Assembly: GCA_030142905.1 (NCBI GenBank)
Contig: JASJOG010000233.1
Coordinates: forward strand, 184,501-248,500
Reading direction: 5' to 3'
DNA length: 64,000 nucleotides
From: Heliopora coerulea
Lineage: Eukaryota > Cnidaria > Anthozoa > Scleralcyonacea > Helioporidae
The notes under the pieces are model-generated. The model was not told the origin of the DNA. It made no database searches and was given only the letters and a program-made list of their open reading frames with translations. Each line of letters opens with the position of its first letter. Positions within the stretch are counted from its first letter, which is position 1. The translations under genes were made by a program, and so were the position numbers. Below are positions 33,218 through 45,153 of the stretch, piece by piece.

Positions 33218-34206
33218 ATTGGAGGCGAGTTTTTATCCAATTTAAGTGCACGAGATATCCTCGCGACAACTTAACGCTATCCATGAGGATGGATGTGCAG
33301 TGTTTCAATTCTATTTCAGAATCTTAGTCAGGGTATTATGAAACGATAACTTCACAATTAACCTACACTGCCGAAGTCAACTGAAAAATGTTGACTCGAG
33401 AAAGATTTGAACTCGCACTATCGGGATACCGGTCCGCCGCTCTACCTGTTGAGCTATCGAGTCAACAGGGATTGGAGGCGAGTTTTTATCCAATTAAAGT
33501 GCACGAGATATTCTCGCGACAACTTAACGCTATCCATGAGGATGGATGTGCAGTGTTTCAATTCTATTTCAGAATCTTCCTCAGGGTATTATGAAACGAT
33601 AATTTCCCAATTAACCTACACTGCCGAAGTCAACTGAAAAATGTTGACTCGAGAGGGATTTGAACTCGCACTTTCGGGATACCGGTCCGCAGCTCTACCT
33701 GTTGAGCTATCGAGTCAACAGGGATTGGAGGCGAGTTTTTATCCAATTAAAGTGCACGAGATATTCTCGCGACAACTTAACGCTATCCATGAGGATGGAT
33801 GTGCAGTGTTTCAATTCTATTTCAGAATCTTCCTCAGGGTATTATGAAACGATAATTTCACAATTAACCTACACTGCCGAAGTCAACTGAAAAATGTTGA
33901 CTCGAGCGGTATTTGAACTCGCACCTTCGGGATACCGGTCCGCCGCTCTACCTGTTGAGCTATTGAGTCCAAAGGGATTGGAGGCGAGTTTTTATCCAAT
34001 TTAAGTGCATGAGATATTCTCGAGAGAACTTAACGCTATCCATGAGGATGGATGTGCTGTGTTTCAATTCTATTTCAGAATCATATTCAGGGTATTATGA
34101 AACGATAACTTCACAATTAACCTACACTGCCGAAGTCAACTGAAAAATGTTGACTCGAGCGGGATTTGAACTCGCACCTTCGGTATACCGGTCCGGCGCT
34201 CTACCT
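33218..34206 (-). repeat. 253-bp satellite block S30 (unit starts 33388, 33641, 33894, 34147)
   Basis: Counterpart of S7, with GAGAAAGATT in the first unit and TTCCCAATTAACC in its tail. The last head has CCGGCGCTC, as at 264 and 7969. Confidence 0.94.
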
Positions 34207-34897
34207 TTAGGTTAAGTTAGGGTTAGGGTTAGATTTAGGGTTAGGGTTAGGGTTAGTGTTAGGGTTAGGGTTAGGGTTAGGGAAAGTGTTAGTTTAGGGT
34301 TAGGGTTAGGGTAAGGGTTAGGATTAGGTTTAGGGTTAAGGTTTGGGTTAGGGTTAGGGTTAGGATTAGGGTTAGGGTTAGGGTTAGGGTTAGGGTTAGG
34401 GTGATGGTTAGGGTTAGGGTTAGGATTAGGGTAAGGGTTAGGGTTAGGGTTAGGGTTAGGGTTAGGGTTAAGGTTAGGATTAGGGTTAGGGTTAGGGTTA
34501 GGGTTAGGGTTAAGGTTAGAGTTAGGGTTAGGGTTAGGGTTAAGGTTAGGGTTAGGGTTAGGGTTAGGGTAAGTGTAAGTTTAGGGTTAGGGTTATGGTT
34601 AGGGTAATGGTTAGGGTTAGGTTTAGGGTTAGGATTAGGGTTACGGTTAGGATTAGGGTTAGGGTTAGGGTTATGGTTAGGGTTACGGTTATTGTGATGG
34701 TTAGGGTTAGGGTTAGGGTTAGGGTTAGGGTTAAGGTTAGGGTAAGGGTTAGGGTTAAGGTTAGGGTTAGGGTTAGAGTTAGGATTAGGGTTAGGGTTAG
34801 GGTTAGGGTTAGTGTTAGGGTTAGGGTTAGGGTTAGGGTGATGGTTAGGGTTAGGATTAGGGTTAGGTTAGGGTTAGGGTTAGGGTTATGGTTAGGG
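34207..34897 (+). repeat. TTAGGG array T30 (family II)
   Basis: Carries a TTAAGGTTTGGG segment near its left end, normally a family I barcode, embedded in family II surroundings. The same composition in T33 shows it predates the 2.95-kb duplication. Confidence 0.95.
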
Positions 34898-35127
34898 ATT
34901 AGAAGCGAGTTTTTATCCAATTTAAGTGCACGAGATATTCTCGCGACAACTTAACGCTATCCATGAGGCTGGATGTGCAGTGTTTCAATTCTATTTCATA
35001 ATCTTCCTCAGGGTATTATGAAACGATAACTTCACAAGTAACTTACACTGCCGTAGTCAACTGAAAAAGGTTGACTCGAGCGGGATTTGAAATCGCACCT
35101 TCGGTATACCGGTCCGCCGCTCTACCT
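34898..35127 (-). repeat. 253-bp satellite block S31 (unit start 35068)
   Basis: Single split unit with CTGCCGTAGTC, shared only with S34. Confidence 0.93.
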
Positions 35128-35853
35128 TTAGGTTAAGTTAGGGTTAGGGTTAGATTTAGGGTTAGGGTTATGGTTAGGGTTAGGGTTAGGGTTAGGGAAA
35201 GTGTTAGTTTAGGGTTAGGGTTATGGTTAGGCTAAGGGTTTGAGTTAGGTTTAGGGTTAGGGTTAGGGTTACGGTTAGGATTAGGGTTAGGGTTAGGGTT
35301 AGGGTTAGGGTTAGGGTTAGGGTTAGGGTGATGGTTAGGGTTAGGGTTAGGATTAGGGTTAGACTTAGGGTTAGGGTTAGGGTTAGTGTTAGTTTAGGGT
35401 TAGGGTTAGGGTTAGGGTAAGGGTTAGGGTTAGGGTTAGGGTTAGGGTTAGGGTTAAGGTTAGGATTAGGGTTAGGGTTAGGGTTAAGGTTAGGGTTAGG
35501 GTTAGGGTTAAGGTTAGGGTTAGGGTTAGGGTTAGGGTAAGTGTAAGTTTAGGGTTAGGTTTATGGTTAGGGTAAGGGTTAGGGTTAGGTTTAGGGTTAG
35601 GGTTAGGGTTACGGTTAGGATTTGGGTTAGGGTTAGGGTTATGGTTAGGGTTACGGTTATTGTGATGGTTAGGGTAAGGGTTAGGGTTAGGGTTAGGATA
35701 AGGGTTAGGGTTAAGGTTAGGGTTAGGGTTAGAGTTAGGATTAGGGTTAGGGTTAGGGTTAGGGTTAGTGTTAGGGTTAGGGTTAGGGTTAGGATGATGG
35801 TTAGGGTTAGGGTTAGGGTTAGGTTAGGGTTAGGGTTAGGGTTATGGTTAGGG
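35128..35853 (+). repeat. TTAGGG array T31 (family II)
   Basis: Has GGGTTTGAG, GGTTAGACTTAGG and GGATAAGGG. Twin of T34, from which it differs by one TTAGGG hexamer and GGGTTTGAG versus GGGTTTGGG. Confidence 0.95.
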
Positions 35854-36083
35854 ATTAGAAGCGAGTTTTTATCCAATTTAAGTGCACGAGATATTCTCGC
35901 GACAACTTAACGCTATCCATGAGGCTGGATGTGCAGTGTTTCAATTCTATTTCATAATCTTCCTCAGGGTATTATGAAACGATAACTTCACAAGTAACTT
36001 ACACTGCCGAAGTCAACTGAAAAAGGTTGACTCGAGCGGGATTTGAACTCGCACCTTCGGGATACCGGTCCGCCGCACTACCT
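35854..36083 (-). repeat. 253-bp satellite block S32 (unit start 36024)
   Basis: Single split unit, twin of S35. Confidence 0.93.
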
Positions 36084-36676
36084 TTAGGTTAGGTTAATGT
36101 TAGGGTTAGGGTTAGATTTAGGGTTAGGGTTAGGGTTAGGGTTAGGGTTAAGGTTAGGGTTAGGGTTAGCGTTAAGGTTAGGGTTAGTGTTAGTTTAGAG
36201 TTAGGGTTAGGGTTTGGGTAAGGGTTAGGTTTAGGTTTAGGGTTAGTGTTATGTTTCGGGTTAGCGTGATGGTTAGGGTTATGGTTAGGGTTAGGGTTAG
36301 GGTTAGGGTTAGGGTTAGAGTTAGGGTTAGTGTTAGTTTAGGGTTAGGGTTAGGGTTAGGGTAAGGGTTAGGGTTAGGTTTAGGGTTAGGGTTAGGGTTA
36401 GGGTAAGGGTTAGGGTTAGGATTAGGGTTAGGGTTATGGTTAGGGTTAGGGTTAGGGTTAGGGTTAGGTTAGGGTTAGGGTTAGTGTTAGTTTAGGGATA
36501 GGGTTAGGGTTAGGGTAAGGGTTAGGATTAGGTTTAGGGTTAAGGTTTGGGTTAGGGTTAGGGTTAGGATTAGGGTTAGGGTTAGGGTTAGGGTTAGGGT
36601 TAGGGTGATGGTTAGGGTAAGGGTTAGTGTTAGGTTAGGGTTAGGGTTAGGGTTAGGGTTAGGGTTAGGGTTAGGG
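36084..36676 (+). repeat. TTAGGG array T32 (family I)
   Basis: TTTCGGGTTAGCG and TTAAGGTTTGGG barcodes, with TTAGCGTTAAGG and GGTTTGGGTAAGGG private to T32 and T35. Confidence 0.95.
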
Positions 36677-37159
36677 ATTGGAGGCGATTTTTTATCCAAT
36701 TTAAGTGCACGAGATATCCTCGCGACAACTTAACGCTATCCATGAGGATGGATGTGCAGTGTTTCAATTCTATTTCAGAATCTTAGTCAGGGTATTATGA
36801 AACGATAACTTCACAATTAACCTACACTGCCGAAGTCAACTGGAAAATGTTGACTCGAGAGGGATTTGAACTCGCACTATCGGGATACCGGTCCACCGCT
36901 CTACCTGTTGAGCTATCGAGTCAAAAGGGATTGGAGTCGAGTTTTTATCCAATTAAAGTGCACGAGATATTCTCGCGACAACTTAACGCTATCCATGAGG
37001 ATGGATGTGCAGTGTTTCAATTCTATTTCAGAATCTTCCTCAGGGTATTATGAAACGATAATTTCACAATTAACCTACACTGCCGAAGTCAACTGAAAAA
37101 TGTTGACTCGAGAGGGATTTGAACTCGCACTTTCGGGATACCGGTCCGCCGCTCTACCT
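36677..37159 (-). repeat. 253-bp satellite block S33 (unit starts 36847, 37100), duplication junction
   Basis: One complete unit and a head. The head at 37100 is spelled like the unit at 40047 (GAGAGGG, CACTTTCGGG) but passes at 37,160 into a family II array. The tandem duplication joint is therefore at or next to the tRNA-like/array junction. Confidence 0.93.
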
Positions 37160-37850
37160 TTAGGTTAAGTTAGGGTTAGGGTTAGATTTAGGGTTAGGGT
37201 TAGGGTTAGTGTTAGGGTTAGGGTTAGGGTTAGGGAAAGTGTTAGTTTAGGGTTAGGGTTAGGGTAAGGGTTAGGATTAGGTTTAGGGTTAAGGTTTGGG
37301 TTAGGGTTAGGGTTAGGATTAGGGTTAGGGTTAGGGTTAGGGTTAGGGTTAGGGTGATGGTTAGGGTTAGGGTTAGGATTAGGGTAAGGGTTAGGGTTAG
37401 GGTTAGGGTTAGGGTTAGGGTTAAGGTTAGGATTAGGGTTAGGGTTAGGGTTAGGGTTAGGGTTAAGGTTAGGGTTAGGGTTAGGGTTAGGGTTAAGGTT
37501 AGGGTTAGGGTTAGGGTTAGGGTAAGTGTAAGTTTAGGGTTAGGGTTATGGTTAGGGTAATGGTTAGGGTTAGGTTTAGGGTTAGGATTAGGGTTACGGT
37601 TAGGATTAGGGTTAGGGTTAGGGTTATGGTTAGGGTTACGGTTATTGTGATGGTTAGGGTTAGGGTTAGGGTTAGGGTTAGGGTTAAGGTTAGGGTAAGG
37701 GTTAGGGTTAAGGTTAGGGTTAGGGTTAGAGTTAGGATTAGGGTTAGGGTTAGGGTTAGGGTTAGTGTTAGGGTTAGGGTTAGGGTTAGGGTGATGGTTA
37801 GGGTTAGGATTAGGGTTAGGTTAGGGTTAGGGTTAGGGTTATGGTTAGGG
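37160..37850 (+). repeat. TTAGGG array T33 (family II)
   Basis: Twin of T30, with GGTTAGGGTT where T30 has GGTTAGAGTT. Confidence 0.95.
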
Positions 37851-38080
37851 ATTAGAAGCGAGTTTTTATCCAATTTAAGTGCACGAGATATTCTCGCGAC
37901 AACTTAACGCTATCCATGAGGCTGGATGTGCAGTGTTTCAATTCTATTTCATAATCTTCCTCAGGGTATTATGAAACGATAACTTCACAAGTAACTTACA
38001 CTGCCGTAGTCAACTGAAAAAGGTTGACTCGAGCGGGATTTGAAATCGCACCTTCGGTATACCGGTCCGCCGCTCTACCT
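37851..38080 (-). repeat. 253-bp satellite block S34 (unit start 38021)
   Basis: Twin of S31 including GCCGTAGTC. Confidence 0.93.
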
Positions 38081-38800
38081 TTAGGTTAAGTTAGGGTTAG
38101 GGTTAGATTTAGGGTTAGGGTTATGGTTAGGGTTAGGGTTAGGGTTAGGGAAAGTGTTAGTTTAGGGTTAGGGTTATGGTTAGGCTAAGGGTTTGGGTTA
38201 GGTTTAGGGTTAGGGTTAGGGTTACGGTTAGGATTAGGGTTAGGGTTAGGGTTAGGGTTAGGGTTAGGGTTAGGGTTAGGGTGATGGTTAGGGTTAGGGT
38301 TAGGATTAGGGTTAGACTTAGGGTTAGGGTTAGGGTTAGTGTTAGTTTAGGGTTAGGGTTAGGGTTAGGGTAAGGGTTAGGGTTAGGGTTAGGGTTAGGG
38401 TTAAGGTTAGGATTAGGGTTAGGGTTAGGGTTAAGGTTAGGGTTAGGGTTAGGGTTAAGGTTAGGGTTAGGGTTAGGGTTAGGGTAAGTGTAAGTTTAGG
38501 GTTAGGTTTATGGTTAGGGTAAGGGTTAGGGTTAGGTTTAGGGTTAGGGTTAGGGTTACGGTTAGGATTTGGGTTAGGGTTAGGGTTATGGTTAGGGTTA
38601 CGGTTATTGTGATGGTTAGGGTAAGGGTTAGGGTTAGGGTTAGGATAAGGGTTAGGGTTAAGGTTAGGGTTAGGGTTAGAGTTAGGATTAGGGTTAGGGT
38701 TAGGGTTAGGGTTAGTGTTAGGGTTAGGGTTAGGGTTAGGATGATGGTTAGGGTTAGGGTTAGGGTTAGGTTAGGGTTAGGGTTAGGGTTATGGTTAGGG
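38081..38800 (+). repeat. TTAGGG array T34 (family II)
   Basis: Twin of T31, one hexamer shorter at about 38,400. Confidence 0.95.
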
Positions 38801-39030
38801 ATTAGAAGCGAGTTTTTATCCAATTTAAGTGCACGAGATATTCTCGCGACAACTTAACGCTATCCATGAGGCTGGATGTGCAGTGTTTCAATTCTATTTC
38901 ATAATCTTCCTCAGGGTATTATGAAACGATAACTTCACAAGTAACTTGCACTGCCGAAGTCAACTGAAAAAGGTTGACTCGAGCGGGATTTGAACTCGCA
39001 CCTTCGGGATACCGGTCCGCCGCACTACCT
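38801..39030 (-). repeat. 253-bp satellite block S35 (unit start 38971)
   Basis: Twin of S32. Private change AACTTGCACTGCC. Confidence 0.93.
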
Positions 39031-39623
39031 TTAGGTTAGGTTAATGTTAGGGTTAGGGTTAGATTTAGGGTTAGGGTTAGGGTTAGGGTTAGGGTTAAGG
39101 TTAGGGTTAGGGTTAGCGTTAAGGTTAGGGTTAGTGTTAGTTTAGAGTTAGGGTTAGGGTTTGGGTAAGGGTTAGGTTTAGGTTTAGGGTTAGTGTTATG
39201 TTTCGGGTTAGCGTGATGGTTAGGGTTATGGTTAGGGTTAGGGTTAGGGTTAGGGTTAGGGTTAGAGTTAGGGTTAGTGTTAGTTTAGGGTTAGGGTTAG
39301 GGTTAGGGTAAGGGTTAGGGTTAGGTTTAGGGTTAGGGTTAGGGTTAGGGTAAGGGTTAGGGTTAGGATTAGGGTTAGGGTTATGGTTAGGGTTAGGGTT
39401 AGGGTTAGGGTTAGGTTAGGGTTAGGGTTAGTGTTAGTTTAGGGATAGGGTTAGGGTTAGGGTAAGGGTTAGGATTAGGTTTAGGGTTAAGGTTTGGGTT
39501 AGGGTTAGGGTTAGGATTAGGGTTAGGGTTAGGGTTAGGGTTAGGGTTAGGGTGATGGTTAGGGTAAGGGTTAGTGTTAGGTTAGGGTTAGGGTTAGGGT
39601 TAGGGTTAGGGTTAGGGTTAGGG
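39031..39623 (+). repeat. TTAGGG array T35 (family I)
   Basis: Twin of T32. Confidence 0.95.
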
Positions 39624-40612
39624 ATTGGAGGCGAGTTTTTATCCAATTTAAGTGCACGAGATATCCTCGCGACAACTTAACGCTATCCATGAGGATGGAT
39701 GTGCAGTGTTTCAATTCTATTTCAGAATCTTAGTCAGGGTATTATGAAACGATAACTTCACAATTAACCTACACTGCCGAAGTCAACTGGAAAATGTTGA
39801 CTCGAGAGGGATTTGAACTCGCACTATCGGGATACCGGTCCACCGCTCTACCTGTTGAGCTATCGAGTCAAAAGGGATTGGAGTCGAGTTTTTATCCAAT
39901 TAAAGTGCACGAGATATTCTCGCGACAACTTAACGCTATCCATGAGGATGGATGTGCAGTGTTTCAATTCTATTTCAGAATCTTCCTCAGGGTATTATGA
40001 AACGATAATTTCACAATTAACCTACACTGCCGAAGTCAACTGAAAAATGTTGACTCGAGAGGGATTTGAACTCGCACTTTCGGGATACCGGTCCGCCGCT
40101 CTACCTGTTGAGTTATCGAGTCAACAGGGATTGGAGGCGAGTTTTTATCCAATTAAAGTTCACGAGATATTCTCGCGACAACTTAACGCTATCCATGAGC
40201 ATGGATGTGCAGTGTTTCAATTCTATTTCAGAATCTTTCTCAGGGTATTATGAAACGATAATTTCACAATTAACCTACACTGCCGAAGTCAACTGAAAAA
40301 TGTTGACTCGAGCGGGATTTGAACTCGCACCTTCGGGATACCGGTCCTCCGCTCTACCTGTTGAGCTATCGAGTCAACAGGGATTGGAGGCGAGTTTTTA
40401 TCCAATTAAAGTTCACGAGATATTCTCGCGACCACTTAACGCTATCCATGAGGATGGATGTGCAGAGTTTCAATTCTATTTCAGAATCATATTCAGGGTA
40501 TTATGATACGATAACTTCACAATTAACCTACACTTCCGAAGTCAACTGAAAAATGTTGACTCGAGCGGGATTTGAACTCGCACCTTCGGGATACCGGTCC
40601 GCCGCTCTACCT
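39624..40612 (-). repeat. 253-bp satellite block S36 (unit starts 39794, 40047, 40300, 40553)
   Basis: Three complete units and a head, in the S4/S10/S12 order. Private variants GGTCCTCCGC and ATTATGATACG. Confidence 0.94.
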
Positions 40613-41046
40613 TTAGGTTAGGTTAATGTTAGGGTTAGGGTTAGATTTAGGGTTAGGGTTAGGGTTAGGGTTAGGGTTAGGGTTAGGGTTAGGGTTAGGG
40701 TTAGGGTTAGGGTTAGGGTTAGGGTTAGGGTTAGGGTTAGGGTTATGGTTAGGGTTAGGGTTAGGTTTAGGTTTAGGGTTAGGGTTAGGGTTAGGGTTAG
40801 GGTGAATGTTAGGGTTATGGTAAGGGTTAGGGTTGGGGTTAGGGTAGGGGTTAGTGTTAGTTTAGGGATAAGGTTAGGGTTAGGGTAAGGGTTAGGATTA
40901 GGTGTAGAGTTAGGGTTTGGGTTAGGGTTAGGGTTAGGATTAGGGTTAGGGTTAGGGTTAGGGTTAGGGTTAGGGTGATGGTTAGGGTTAGGGTTAGGGT
41001 TAGTGTTAGGTTAGGGTTAGGGTTAAGGTTAGGGTTAGGGTTAGGG
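40613..41046 (+). repeat. TTAGGG array T36 (family I)
   Basis: Long canonical run at about 40,650-40,742, one TTATGG / TTTAGGTTTAGGG interruption, then the GGGTGAATG and GGTGTAGAG barcode of T12. Ends before ATTGGAGGTG, shared with T39 and T52. Confidence 0.95.
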
Positions 41047-41220
41047 ATTGGAGGTGAGTTTTTATCCAATTTAAGTGCACGAGATATCCTCGCGACAACT
41101 TAACGCTATCCATGAGGATGGATGTGCAGTGTTTCAATTCTTTTTCAGAATCTTAGTCAGGGTATTATGAAACGATAACTTCACAATTAACCTACACTGC
41201 CGAAGTCAACTGAAAAATGT

Positions 41221-41292
41221 TGACTCGAGCGGGATTTGAACTCGCACTATCGGGATACCGGTCCGCCGCTCTACCTGTTGAGCTATCGAGTC
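41221..41292 (-). tRNA. tRNA-like element, consensus copy
   Basis: Perfect acceptor (11 bp with flanks), D stem, A box and B box. The variable region reads TAGT (CACTATCGGG on +). T5 terminator at 41213-41217. Same anticodon arm as the other copies. Confidence 0.58.
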
Positions 41293-41473
41293 AACAGGGA
41301 TTGGAGGCGAGTTTTTATCCAATTTAAGTGCACGAGATATTCTCGCGACAACTTAGCGCTATCCATGAGAATGGATGTGCAGTGTTTCAATTCTATTTCA
41401 GAATCTTCCTCAGGGTATTATGAAACGATAACTTCACAATTAACCTACACTGCCGAAGTCAACTGAAAAATGT

Positions 41474-41545
41474 TGACTCGAGCGGGATTTCAACTCGCAC
41501 CTTCGGGATATTGGTCCGCCGATCTACCTGTTGAGCTATCAAGCC
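41474..41545 (-). tRNA. Divergent tRNA-like subtype (ATATTGG / TCAAGCCC)
   Basis: The 5' acceptor strand is GGCTTGA and still pairs with TCGAGTC over all 7 positions, using two G-U wobbles. The nominal anticodon is AAT instead of GGT. However C56 is changed (GTTGAAATC), which should weaken the B box, and the D stem is GCTC/GATC with a mismatch. The subtype recurs with near-identical sequence, for example at 19370, 20749, 42877, 44251, 57277, 59394 and 60947 (unit starts). Confidence 0.45.
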
Positions 41546-41726
41546 CACAGGGATTGGATGCGAGTTTTTATCGAATTTAAGTGCACGAGATATTCTCGCG
41601 ACAACTTAACGCTATCCATGAGGATGGATGTGCAGTGTTTCAATTCTATTTCAGAATCATCCTCAGGGTATTATGAAACGATAACTTCACAATTAACCTA
41701 CACTGCCGAAGTCAACTGAAAAATGT

Positions 41727-41798
41727 TGACTCGAGCGGGATTTGAACTCGCAAATTCGGGATACCGGTCCGCCGCTCTACCTGTTGAGCTATCGAGTC
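41727..41798 (-). tRNA. tRNA-like element (AAATTCGGG subtype)
   Basis: As at 26405-26476, with perfect acceptor, A box and B box. T5 terminator at 41719-41723. Confidence 0.55.
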
Positions 41799-42035
41799 CA
41801 CAGGGATTGGAGGCGAGTTTTTATCCTATTTAAGTGCAAGAGATATTCTCGAGAGAACTTAACGCTATCCATGAGGATGGATGTGCAGTGTTTCAATTCT
41901 ATTTCAGAATCATATTCAGGGTATTATGAAACGATAACTTCACAATTAACGTTCACTGCCGAAGTCAACTGAAAAATGTTGACTCGAGCGGGATTTGAAC
42001 TCGCACCTTCGGGATACCGTTCCGCCGCTCTACCT

Positions 42036-42200
42036 TTAGGTTAGGTTAATGTTAGGGTTAGGGTTAGATTTAGGGTTAGGGTTAAAGTTAGGGTTAGGAT
42101 TAGGGTTAGGGTTAGGGTTAGGGTTAGGGTGATGGTTAGGGTTAGGGTTAGTGTTAGGTTAGGGTTAGAGTTAGGGTTAGGGTTAGGGTTAGGGTTCGGG
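42036..42200 (+). repeat. TTAGGG array T37 (family I, short)
   Basis: TTAAAGTTAGGG variant. Ends GGTTCGGG before ATTGGAGG. Confidence 0.95.
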
Positions 42201-43442
42201 ATTGGAGGCGAGTTTTTATCCAATTTAAGTGCACGAGATATCCTCGCGACAACTTTACGCTATCCATGAGGATGGATGTGCAGTGTTTCAATTCTTTTTC
42301 AGAATCTTAGACAGGGTATTATGAAACGATAACTTCACAATTAACCTACACTGCCGAAGTCAACTGAAAAATGTTGACTCGAGAGGGATTTGAACTCGCA
42401 CTATCGGGATACCGGTCCGCCGCTCTACCTGTTGAGCTAACGAGTCAACAGGGATTGGAGGCGAGTTTTTATCCAATTAAAGTGCACGAGATATTCTCGC
42501 GACAACTTAACGCTATCCATGAGGATGGATGTGCAGTGTTTCAATTCTTTTTCAGAATCTTAGACAGGGTATTATGAAACGATAACTTCACAATTAACCT
42601 ACACTGCCGAAGTCAACTGAAAAATGTTGACTCGAGAGGGATTTGAACTCGCACTATCGGGATACCGGTCCGCCGCTCTACCTGTTGAGCTATCGAGTCA
42701 ACAGGGATTGGAGGCGAGTTTTTATCCAATTTAAGTGCACGAGATATTCTCGCGACAACTTAGCGCTATCCATGAGAATGGATGTGCAGTGTTTCAATTC
42801 TATTTCAGAATCTTCCTCAGGGTATTATGAAACGATAACTTCACAATTAACCTACACTGCCGAAGTCAACTGAAAAATGTTGACTCGAGCGGGATTTCAA
42901 CTCGCACCTTCGGGATATTGGTCCGCCGATCTACCTGTTGAGCTATCAAGCCCACAGGGATTGGATGCGAGTTTTTATCGAATTTAAGTGCACGAGATAT
43001 TCTCGCGACAACTTAACGCTATCCATGAGGATGGATGTGCAGTGTTTCAATTCTATTTCAGAATCATCCTCAGGGTATTATGAAACGATAACTTCACAAT
43101 TAACCTACACTGCCGAAGTCAACTTAAAAATGTTGACTCGATCGGGATTTGAAATCGCACTTTCGGGATACCGGCCAGCCGCTCTACCCGTTGAGCTATC
43201 GAGTCCACAGGGATTGGAGGCGAGTTTTTATCCAATTTAAGTGCAAGAGATATTCTCGAGAGAACTTAACGCTATCCAAGAGGATGGATGTGCAGCGTTT
43301 CAATTCTATTTCAGAATCAAATTCAGGGTATTATGAAACGATAACTTCACAATTAACGTACACTGCCGAAGTCAACTGAAAAATGTTGACTCGAGCGGGA
43401 TTTGAACTCGCACCTTCGGGATACCGGTCCGCCTCACTACCT
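42201..43442 (-). repeat. 253-bp satellite block S38 (unit starts 42371, 42624, 42877, 43130, 43383)
   Basis: Four complete units and a head, in the S18/S52 order. Unit 42371 has GAGCTAACGAGTC and ends CTTAGACAGGG. Confidence 0.94.
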
Positions 43443-43827
43443 TTAGGTTAGGTTAATGTTAGGGTTAGGGTTAGATTTAGGGTTAGGGTTAGGGTTAGGG
43501 TTAGGGTTAAGGTTAGGGTTAGTGTTAGGGTTAAGGTTAGGGTTGGTGTTAGTTTAGGGTTAGGGTTAGGGTTAGGGTAAGGGTTAGGGTTAGGATTAGG
43601 GTTAGGGTTAGGGTTATGGTTAGGGTTAGGGTTAGGATTAGGTTAGGGTTAGGGTTAGTGTTAGTTTAGGGATAGGGTTAGGGTTAGGGTAAGGGTTAGG
43701 ATTAGGTTTAGGGTTAAGGTTTGGGTTAGGGTTAGGGTTAGAATTAGGGTTAGGGTTAGGGTTAGGGTTAGGGTTAGGGTTAGGGTGATGGTTAGGGTTA
43801 GGGTTAAGGTTAGGGTTAGGGTTAGGG
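43443..43827 (+). repeat. TTAGGG array T38 (family I)
   Basis: GGTTGGTGTTAG and TTAAGGTTTGGG. Lacks the GTGTTAGG just before the right junction, as in T16. Confidence 0.95.
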
Positions 43828-44816
43828 ATTGGAGGCGAGTTTTTATCCAATTTAAGTGCACGAGATATCCTCGCGACAACTTAACGCTATCCATGAGGAT
43901 GGATGTGCAGTGTTTCAATTCTTTTTCAGAATCTTAGTCAGGGTATTATGAAACGATAACTTCACAATTAACCTACACTGCCGAAGTCAACTGAAAAATG
44001 TTGACTCGAGCGGGATTTGAACTCGCACTATCGGGATACCGGTCCGCCGCTCTACCTGTTGAGCTATCGAGTCAACAGGGATTGGAGGCGAGTTTTTATC
44101 CAATTTAAGTGCACGAGATATTCTCGCGACAACTTAGCGCTATCCATGAGAATGGATGTGCAGTGTTTCAATTCTATTTCAGAATCTTCCTCAGGGTATT
44201 ATGAAACGATAACTTCACAATTAACCTACACTGCCGAAGTCAACTGAAAAATGTTGACTCGAGCGGGATTTCAACTCGCACCTTCGGGATATTGGTCCGC
44301 CGATCTACCTGTTGAGCTATCAAGCCCACAGGGATTGGATGCGAGTTTTTATCGAATTTAAGTGCACGAGATATTCTCGCGACAACTTAACGCTATCCAT
44401 GAGGATGGATGTGCAGTGTTTCAATTCTATTTCAGAATCATCCTCAGGGTATTATGAAACGATAACTTCACAATTAACCTACACTGCCGAAGTCAACTTA
44501 AAAATGTTGACTCGATCGGGATTTGAAATCGCACTTTCGGGATACCGGCCAGCCGCTCTACCCGTTGAGCTATCGAGTCCACAGGGATTGGAGGCGAGTT
44601 TTTATCCAATTTAAGTGCAAGAGATATTCTCGAGAGAACTTAACGCTATCCAAGAGGATGGATGTGCAGTGTTTCAATTCTATTTCAGAATCATATTCAG
44701 GGTATTATGAAACGATAACTTCACAATTAACGTACACTGCCGAAGTCAACTGAAAAATGTTGACTCGAGCGGGATTTGAACTCGCACCTTCGGGATACCG
44801 GTCCGCCTCACTACCT
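43828..44816 (-). repeat. 253-bp satellite block S39 (unit starts 43998, 44251, 44504, 44757)
   Basis: Three complete units and a head, S19 order. Confidence 0.94.
44002..44073 (-). tRNA. tRNA-like element, consensus copy
   Basis: Same as 41221-41292: 11-bp extended acceptor, perfect A box, B box GTTCAAATC, T5 at 43994-43998. Confidence 0.58.
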
Positions 44817-45153
44817 TTAGGTTAGGTTAATGTTAGGGTTAGGGTTAGATTTAGGGTTAGGGTTAGGGTTAGGGTAAGGGTTAGGGTTAGGATTAGGGTT
44901 AGGGTTAGGGTTATGGTTAGGGTTAGGGTTAGGGTTAGGTTAGGGTTAGGGTTAGTGTTAGTTTAGGGATAGGGTTAGGGTTAGGGTAAGGGTTAGGATT
45001 AGGTTTAGGGTTAAGGTTTGGGTTAGGGTTAGGATTAGGATTAGGGTTAGGGTTAGGGTTAGGGTTAGGGTTAGGGTTAGGGTGATGGTTAGGGTTAGGG
45101 TTAGGGTTAGTGTTAGGTTAGGGTTAGGGTTAAGGTTAGGGTTAGGGTTAGGG
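44817..45153 (+). repeat. TTAGGG array T39 (family I)
   Basis: Lacks the left half of T38 (no GGTTGGTGTTAG) but shares its right half. Ends before ATTGGAGGTG. Confidence 0.95.

Larger units (their letters stand above)
34207..37159. repeat. ~2.95-kb tandem duplication, copy 1
   Basis: T30-S31-T31-S32-T32-S33. Landmarks recur at offset 2,953 in the first array and 2,947 after one hexamer is lost in the T31/T34 pair. Private variants shared by both copies include GCCGTAGTC, GGTAATGGTTAGG, GGTTTGGGTAAGGG and ACTGGAAAATG. Confidence 0.9.
37160..40106. repeat. ~2.95-kb tandem duplication, copy 2
   Basis: T33-S34-T34-S35-T35 and the start of S36, directly abutting copy 1. It continues past the duplicated part into the three-unit block S36, which resembles S4, S10 and S12. 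Confidence 0.88.
41047..42035 (-). repeat. 253-bp satellite block S37 (unit starts 41217, 41470, 41723, 41976)
   Basis: Three complete units and a head. Unit 41470 is the TCAAGCCC subtype. Private change AACGTTCACTGCC. Confidence 0.94.
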
